Assembly (NCBI RefSeq): GCF_008634025.1
Contig: NZ_PDCM01000001.1
Coordinates: 3,752,501 to 3,816,500 of the forward strand
From: Streptomyces albofaciens JCM 4342
GTDB lineage: Bacteria; Actinomycetota; Actinomycetes; Streptomycetales; Streptomycetaceae
Length of the DNA: 64,000 nucleotides
Reading direction: 5' to 3'
The position numbers were made by a program, and so were the translations under genes. Shown here piece by piece: positions 59,060 through 64,000 of the stretch; position 1 is the stretch's first letter; each line of letters begins with the position of its first letter. Below the pieces are notes generated by a model. The model saw nothing but the letters and a program-made list of their open reading frames with translations. It was not told where the DNA came from and made no database searches.

Positions 59060-59725
59060 TCACCGCTCCGGCACCGTACGCGCCCACAGCGACCTCACAT
59101 GCCCGAGATGCCGCGCCATGCACGCCTGCGCCCCCTCGGCGTCGCCCGCCAGCGCCAGGTCGAGCAGCTCCAGGTGTTCCTGCGCCGAGGGCAGCAGTTC
59201 GCCGCGCTCGTCGAGACCGGTCAGGCCGTACAGGCGGGATCGTTTGCGCAGGTCGCCGACGGTCTCGACGAGCCGGGCGTTGCCGGAGAGGGCGAGCAGG
59301 TCCAGGTGGAAGCGGCGGTCGGCCTCCAGGTAGCCGATCAGGTCGTGGGCCCGCGCGGCGGCGACGATCTCCTCGGCGAGCGGGCGCAGCGCGGTCAGTT
59401 GCCCGCGGGAGGCCGTGCGGGCCACCCGTCCCACGGTCGGCACCTCGATCAGGGCCCGTATCTCCGCGAACTGGTCCAGGTCGCGCTCGCTCACCTCGGT
59501 GACCCGGAAGCCCTTGTTGCGCACCGGCTCGACCAGCCCCTCGCGCGCCAGGTCGAGCATGGCCTCCCGCACGGGCGTGGCCGAGATCCCGAACCCGGCG
59601 GCGAGCGCGGGGGCGGAGTACACGGTGCCGGGGCGGAGTTCACCGGCGATCAGGGCGGCACGCAGCGCGTGGGCGGCCCGGTCGCGCAGCCGCTCCTGGC
59701 CGGTGATCGGTCCGAGGTGCTGCAC
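59060..59725 (-). CDS. GntR-family transcriptional regulator (FCD/FadR subfamily)
   Basis: A 221-residue regulator. The winged helix spans residues 10-75 (ALRAALIAGELRPGTVYSAP, then ISATPVREAMLDLAREGLVE and NKGFRVTEVS). The C-terminal all-helical FCD domain has the metal-site pattern in EADRRFHLDLLALSGNARLVETV and EHLELLDLALAGDAEGAQACMARHL. Ligands of this subfamily are usually organic acids. The GTG at 59725 follows a GGGGG-containing leader. It lies directly upstream of the collagenase gene on the same strand, and a palindrome in the collagenase promoter makes it a candidate controller, though this is inference. Confidence 0.9.
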   Translation of the reverse strand: MQHLGPITGQERLRDRAAHALRAALIAGELRPGTVYSAPALAAGFGISATPVREAMLDLAREGLVEPVRNKGFRVTEVSERDLDQFAEIRALIEVPTVGRVARTASRGQLTALRPLAEEIVAAARAHDLIGYLEADRRFHLDLLALSGNARLVETVGDLRKRSRLYGLTGLDERGELLPSAQEHLELLDLALAGDAEGAQACMARHLGHVRSLWARTVPER

Positions 59726-59864
59726 ATCGCCCCCTGGCTGGGCCCCTCGACGGGCGTCTGCGTACCCGGCGTGAACTGGGGCCCAGCGTACAAGGTGATG
59801 CCGCGACAGGGGATGTGCCCGGGCGTGCCGGGATGCGGCCCGGTGGCCGGTGAGGCCGGGGCGG

Positions 59865-61535
59865 CTATGGGGGTGTCGGCCGTACCTTCAGTTCGAAGCT
59901 GCCCCGCGTCTCGGAACCGAAGGGCCCCGCGTGGGCGTCGAACGACGACCCGCCGTACCGCTTGTCCAGTACGGACAGCGACCAGGTGGCCGGGGCGGCG
60001 AACATGGCGAGACATGCGGCGGCGAGGCCGAGGGTGCCGAGCCGACGGCGGCGCGTCCGGAGCCGGGGGACGAGCACCGCGACGGCGAGTGCCGCAACGC
60101 CGAGCAGTCCGGCCGCCGCGACGAGCGGCGTCAGCCACGGCGCGAAGTCCGCCTGCCCGGCCGCGAGATGCCCGGCCCAGGCCGCTTGCGCCGCGACGGC
60201 CGCGGGCAGGGCGAGGCGGGCGGCGCGGCTGCCGCGCTCCGTACGGTGAGCGCGCCACAGCGCGACGGTCCCGGCCGCGCTCAGGGCCGCGAGCGCCGGG
60301 GCCAGTCCCGCCACGTACGCCGTGTGCGGTACGGGTACGGCGCTCAGTACCGCCGCCGTGGTCAGCAGCCAGGTGCCCCACATCACGTATCCGGCGCGCG
60401 TCCGGTCCGTACGGGGGCGTCCGCGGCTGCGGGCCAGGCCGAAGACCAGGCCGAGCAGGGCCGGCGGGTAGAGCCAGCCGATCTGCCGTACCAGGCGTTC
60501 GCCGACCAGCTTGTGCGGGCGGTTGTTCTCCGGGTCCGAAGCCACGATGCCGCCGCGCCTGCCGCTCTGTGCGGCGCCGCCGCCGGCGGGCTTCGAGTTT
60601 CCGTCCGCGCCGAAGGCGGCGCCGTTGCCGGACTGCCCGAACCGGCCGAAGCCGTTGTAGTCGAAGACCATGGAGAAGGCGCTGTCGCCCGAGTTGCCGC
60701 CCACCTGCGGACGGACGTCCTTGGGCGTGAACGTCATCAGCAGCACCCAGGACAACGACACCGCGCCCATGACCGCCCCCGCGGTCAGCAGATGGCCGAG
60801 CCGCCTGCGCAGCGTGACCGGCGCCGCGAGCAGGTACCCCACGGCGAGCGCGGGCACGATCAGCCATGCCTGCATCATCTTGGCCTGGAAGCCCAGCCCC
60901 ACCCAGACCCCGGCGAGCACCAGCGCTCCGAGCCGCCCGCCTTGCACGGCCCGCTGGTACTGGTCCACCGCCAGCACCAGGCACATGATCAGGGACGCGT
61001 CGGGGATCGCATGGCCGAACATCGAGGCCGCCACAGGCGTGAGCGTGAAGAGCCCGGCCGCCAGGAGGCCGGTCGCGGGGCCCTGCCAGCGGCGTACGAC
61101 GCGGTACATGACCAGGACGGACACGACGCCCTCGACGCACTGCGGCAGCGTCAGCGCCCAGTCGTGGAAGCCGAAGACGCGGGCGGAGAGGGCCTGCGGC
61201 CAGAGGAAGCCGCCGATCTTGTCGAGCGTGACCGTGGCGGCGGGGTCCAGGGCGGTGAAGAGGAACGCCTTCCAGCTCCCGGTCATGCTGCGGGCGGCGT
61301 CCGAGTAGTACGGGGCCAGCCCGCTGCCGACGAGGTTCCACGCGTACAGCAGCGCGGCCGACGCGGCGACGGCGAGCAGGGCGGGGCGCGCCCACGGTGG
61401 CTGGCCGCCGGGGGAGCGCCACAACTCCCAGCGGCGGCGCGGGCGTCGGCGGACCGCCGCTCGCCGCGACGCGCGGGTCGCGGTGGCGGCGGTGGACGGC
61501 GGGGACGGGGCCGAAGGGACTGATGATGCGGGCAT
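59865..61535 (-). CDS. GT39 (PMT/ArnT-like) membrane glycosyltransferase, short form
   Basis: A 556-residue polytopic membrane protein, clear paralog of the GT39 enzyme at 17994. Shared blocks include GGFLWPQALSARVFGF, DWALTLPQCVEGVVSVLV, GLLAAGLFTLTPVAASMFGHA and FAAPATWSLSVLDKRY. The external loop GLAPYYSDAARSMTGSWKAF carries the first-loop pattern. It ends about 30 residues after the last helix and so lacks the soluble C-terminal domain of the larger protein. ATG 61535 has GGGAGG about ten bases upstream. It presumably uses a polyprenyl-phosphate sugar; the acceptor is unknown. Confidence 0.85.
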   Translation of the reverse strand: MPASSVPSAPSPPSTAATATRASRRAAVRRRPRRRWELWRSPGGQPPWARPALLAVAASAALLYAWNLVGSGLAPYYSDAARSMTGSWKAFLFTALDPAATVTLDKIGGFLWPQALSARVFGFHDWALTLPQCVEGVVSVLVMYRVVRRWQGPATGLLAAGLFTLTPVAASMFGHAIPDASLIMCLVLAVDQYQRAVQGGRLGALVLAGVWVGLGFQAKMMQAWLIVPALAVGYLLAAPVTLRRRLGHLLTAGAVMGAVSLSWVLLMTFTPKDVRPQVGGNSGDSAFSMVFDYNGFGRFGQSGNGAAFGADGNSKPAGGGAAQSGRRGGIVASDPENNRPHKLVGERLVRQIGWLYPPALLGLVFGLARSRGRPRTDRTRAGYVMWGTWLLTTAAVLSAVPVPHTAYVAGLAPALAALSAAGTVALWRAHRTERGSRAARLALPAAVAAQAAWAGHLAAGQADFAPWLTPLVAAAGLLGVAALAVAVLVPRLRTRRRRLGTLGLAAACLAMFAAPATWSLSVLDKRYGGSSFDAHAGPFGSETRGSFELKVRPTPP

Positions 61536-61899
61536 GGCAACGGGGCCTCCCGGTCACGGGTGCGGTCGGGGCGGGACGTCCGCGCCGATGGTCGTCCCCT
61601 GTGGCGGGACGGACAAGGGAGGCGATTGTCCGGGAATTGTCCGGGAGATGACCGCGCTGCTCAGCGGGGCGGGCGGCCCGGCTCTCCGGACAATGCCGGG
61701 GCGGCGGGCGGTCGTCCGGGGGTGCGGGCCGTACGGCGGACGCTGTACGAGCGGCTGTGCGAGGCGTCCGGGGCAGGCTGCTGCGGGGTGTCTGCGCCGG
61801 GAAAACATCGATCACTGACTCCGCGGCGATGTAACGTGTGCTCATAACTAGCGCCACTTACGCGACGGTTGGCGCTTTCATTGCTACGGGGGAAGCGCG
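61536..61899. other. Divergent intergenic region between GT39 and GNAT genes
   Basis: No gene is seen. A less GC-rich segment (61805-61895) should hold the GNAT promoter, with CATAACTA at about 61842 as a possible -10. It also holds an inverted repeat, AGCGCC-N15-GGCGCT (about 61850-61876), that could be an operator. Confidence 0.45.
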
Positions 61900-62529
61900 A
61901 TGGCTGAGAACTTGGTCGGTATCTGGGCGGCGGGCTGGGCCGTGTCCCGAGGGACACCCCCGCCGGTCGCGACGCCCTGGGGGCTCTACATCGAGGTGCC
62001 CGGCAGCCCCGGCGAAGTGGGACGCCACGTCCTGCCGCGGACCGAGGAGGCGTTGGTCCGCGGCGCCGCTGCCTCGGTGTCCGCGCCGCGCACATGGATG
62101 AAGATGCCCGCGCGGTCGGACGGGACCGGTTCCTGGCTGCCCCAGGGGTGGGTGCGGGAGGAGGACGGGCACCTGATGGCCGTCGACCTGACGGCCACGT
62201 GCCCGGTCGTACCCCAGGGGTACACAGCGGCCGTGGAGACCGTGGGCGCCGTCACCTGCGTACGGGTACTGGACGCGGCGGGTGAGCAGGCGGCCAAAGG
62301 GCAGATGGCGGCCCTCGGGGAAGCCGTGGTCGTGGACCGGGTGGTGACGGAGGAGACCCACCGGCGGCGCGGGCTCGGCGGCTTCGTGATGCGTACGCTC
62401 GCCGACCGCGCCGTGGCTAAGGGCGCGGTCCTCGGCGTCCTCGGCGCGACCGACGCCGGGCGTGCGCTGTACGAGACGCTGGGGTGGAAGCGGCACGCGA
62501 CGCTCGCGGAGTACGTCTACCGGCCCTGA
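61900..62529 (+). CDS. GNAT-family acetyltransferase with N-terminal extension
   Basis: A 209-residue protein. The C-terminal half is a GNAT domain (EAVVVDRVVTEETHRRRGLG, then GVLGATDAGRALYETLGWKR), with the acetyl-CoA loop RRRGLGG near residue 158. The N-terminal half (WAAGWAVSRGTPPPVATPWG, then HVLPRTEEALVRGAAASV) is often seen in actinobacterial acetyltransferases and may bind the substrate. GGGGAAG lies six bases before the ATG at 61900. Substrate unknown; likely monocistronic. Confidence 0.82.
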   Translation: MAENLVGIWAAGWAVSRGTPPPVATPWGLYIEVPGSPGEVGRHVLPRTEEALVRGAAASVSAPRTWMKMPARSDGTGSWLPQGWVREEDGHLMAVDLTATCPVVPQGYTAAVETVGAVTCVRVLDAAGEQAAKGQMAALGEAVVVDRVVTEETHRRRGLGGFVMRTLADRAVAKGAVLGVLGATDAGRALYETLGWKRHATLAEYVYRP

Positions 62530-62642
62530 CGTTCACGAGCCCTGACGTCCACCGGCCTTGACGTCCACCGCCCCCGACCTCGAAGAGCGGGGTACCGGGC
62601 GGCCGTTACGGCTCCGTGGTGTTCCGGCGCGCGGAACCGCCG

Positions 62643-64000
62643 TCACCTTCCTGTGCCCTCACCGTCCTCCGCCGCCCGGGCGCCGTCCGTGCCCTCCGCA
62701 GCGGGGCCGCCGTCCGCCGCGCGGCGGTCCGTGCGCGGTGGGCGGACGGTGAGTTCGGCGACGGCACCGCCGTCCGGGGCGTTCGAGAAACGCAGGGTCG
62801 TACCGAGGACGCGCGCCTGCCCCAGGGCGATCGTCAGCCCGAGCCCGTGCCCGCGGTCCTTCCGGCCGTCCTTCGGGCGGCTCCGGAAGCGCTGCGGGCC
62901 CTCGGCGAGCAGTTCGTCGGGGTAGCCGTCGCCGTGGTCGCGCACCGTGACGACGGGTCCGTCCACGGTCAGGACCACCGGCGGGCGGCCGTGCTTGTGC
63001 GCGTTGACGACGAGGTTGCCCAGCACCCGCTCCAGCCTGCGCTGGTCGGTCTCCACCTCGCAGTCCCGCACCACCCGCACCTCGGCCTCCAGCCCGGAGG
63101 CCCGGACGGCGCGTTCGGCCAGCGGCCCGAGCCGGTGCACGTCGAGGTCGGCGCGCTCCACCTCCGCGTCCAGCCGGGAGATCTCCAGCAGGTCCTCGGT
63201 CAGCCGGCGCATGGCCTGCACGCGCTCCTGGACCATCTCGGTGGGCCGCCCCGGCGGCAGCAGTTCGGCGGCCGCGTGCAGCCCGGTGAGCGGGGTGCGC
63301 AGCTCATGGGCGACATCGGCGGTGAACCGCTGCTCGCTGTGCAGCTTGCTCTGCAGGCTCGCGGCCATCGCGTCGAGCGCGGCGGCCACGGCGGCGGTCT
63401 CGTCCCGCGCGTACTCGGGCCGCCGCGCGCGGGGGTCGTCCACCCGGGCGTCGAGGTCACCGGTGCTGATCCGGCGGGCCACCTGCGCGGTGCGGTCCAG
63501 GCGCCGGGTGACGCTCCGGGTGGCGTACAGGCCGACGACGAGGGTCAGGGTGATCGCGACGGCCGAGGACCCGATGATGGCCTGGTCAAGGCCGCTGATG
63601 ACGGCCGCCCGCTGACTGTAGTCCTGGCCGACGGCCAGCGCCTTGCCGTCGGCCGGTGTCACCGCCCACATGGTCGGGCGGCCGTCCCGCTGCCCGAGCT
63701 GGGTGCCGCGCTCGCCCCGCCGCGCCATGGCCCGCAGGGCGGGCGGCAGCTCCGGCGGGTCCAGCCGCGCGTCACGGCCGAGCGGCTCCCCGGCCACGTA
63801 CGAGGCGACGACCGAGTCCAGCCGTACCAGCGCCGCGTCCCTGGCCTGGTCCTCGGTCTGCCGGCTGACCAGGACGTGGACCAGGATGCCGAGCACCGCG
63901 GCCAGGAAACAGCACATGACCATGATGAACAGGGCGGCTTTCCAGCGCAGCGTCGCGGTCCAGGACGGCAGGCGCAGCCGTCGGCGCGCGCGGTCCCGAG
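62643..64000 (-). CDS. Two-component sensor histidine kinase (5' end beyond window)
   Basis: The frame stays open to the right edge, where the visible N-terminal text (WTATLRWKAALFIMVMCCFL) looks like a cytoplasmic leader into a first membrane helix. A periplasmic domain of about 110 residues, a second helix (SAVAITLTLVVGLYA) and a HAMP linker follow. The H box is FTADVAHELRTPLTGLHAAAELL, the N box NLVVNAHKHG, and the G boxes VTVRDHGDGYPDELL and RGHGLGLTIA. All catalytic boxes are intact, unlike the GAF kinase at 13.6 kb. The ATP domain is of the EnvZ/CseC type. Its response regulator would lie to the right of the window. Signal unknown, probably envelope-related. Confidence 0.9.
   Translation of the reverse strand, partial: RDRARRRLRLPSWTATLRWKAALFIMVMCCFLAAVLGILVHVLVSRQTEDQARDAALVRLDSVVASYVAGEPLGRDARLDPPELPPALRAMARRGERGTQLGQRDGRPTMWAVTPADGKALAVGQDYSQRAAVISGLDQAIIGSSAVAITLTLVVGLYATRSVTRRLDRTAQVARRISTGDLDARVDDPRARRPEYARDETAAVAAALDAMAASLQSKLHSEQRFTADVAHELRTPLTGLHAAAELLPPGRPTEMVQERVQAMRRLTEDLLEISRLDAEVERADLDVHRLGPLAERAVRASGLEAEVRVVRDCEVETDQRRLERVLGNLVVNAHKHGRPPVVLTVDGPVVTVRDHGDGYPDELLAEGPQRFRSRPKDGRKDRGHGLGLTIALGQARVLGTTLRFSNAPDGGAVAELTVRPPRTDRRAADGGPAAEGTDGARAAEDGEGTGR

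Overview
The window is chromosomal DNA of a high-GC actinomycete, almost certainly Streptomyces or a close relative. Codon third positions are nearly all G or C, GTG starts are common, and there are Hrd-type and SigB-type sigma factors, a GAF/DevS-like sensor kinase, an ABC-F protein and several leaderless starts. Gene boundaries were set by reading frame, Shine-Dalgarno (SD) position and overlap with neighbours; functions come from motifs visible in the translations, with no database search.

Layout. 0-5.2 kb: a TetR regulator cut by the left edge, facing an FAD monooxygenase across twin operators; then a Gfo/Idh/MocA oxidoreductase, apolipoprotein N-acyltransferase and a SnoaL-like protein. 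5.3-13.6 kb: an MsbA-like ABC exporter behind a SoxR/MerR-type promoter, a P1B-4 metal ATPase divergent from its ArsR/SmtB sensor, NDH-2, a GNAT enzyme and an ArsB-like permease. 13.6-17.1 kb: a frameshifted GAF histidine kinase, a STAS anti-anti-sigma factor and a glutathione peroxidase. 18-25 kb: a GT39 membrane glycosyltransferase, then an M20 peptidase-SDR-penicillin acylase operon. 25-27.5 kb: an HrdB-like sigma factor and a complete IS30-family element.

27.7-36.8 kb is the accessory-looking block. Two mutually paralogous proteins of no recognised family lie directly upstream of a membrane-anchored TPR-CHAT protease in one operon. Small, membrane, lipoprotein and secreted proteins of unknown role follow. 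This is the best candidate for an undescribed system.

37-49.4 kb: an epoxide-hydrolase-like enzyme and an APC permease share a 20-bp-stem terminator. An ABC-F ribosome protection protein is preceded by an apparently leaderless 8-codon leader peptide (MASWYYFL). A Balon/Rv2629-like ribosome-associated factor follows, with a SigB-like promoter. Then come an M20D amidohydrolase, a small acidic protein, a large-subunit catalase, a SigB/F/G-family sigma factor and a double-VOC protein. Translation protection and stress defence therefore cluster here.

49.4-56.2 kb: a methyltransferase, then a tightly coupled run on the minus strand: APC permease, Y4yA-like decarboxylase, cysteine-synthase/rhodanese fusion and class V (SufS-like) PLP enzyme. 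It looks like an amino-acid or sulfur specialised pathway. 56.5-64 kb: an M9 collagenase, a GntR/FCD regulator, a second GT39 enzyme paralogous to the one at 18 kb, a GNAT protein and a sensor histidine kinase cut by the right edge. Strong perfect hairpins mark several operon ends.
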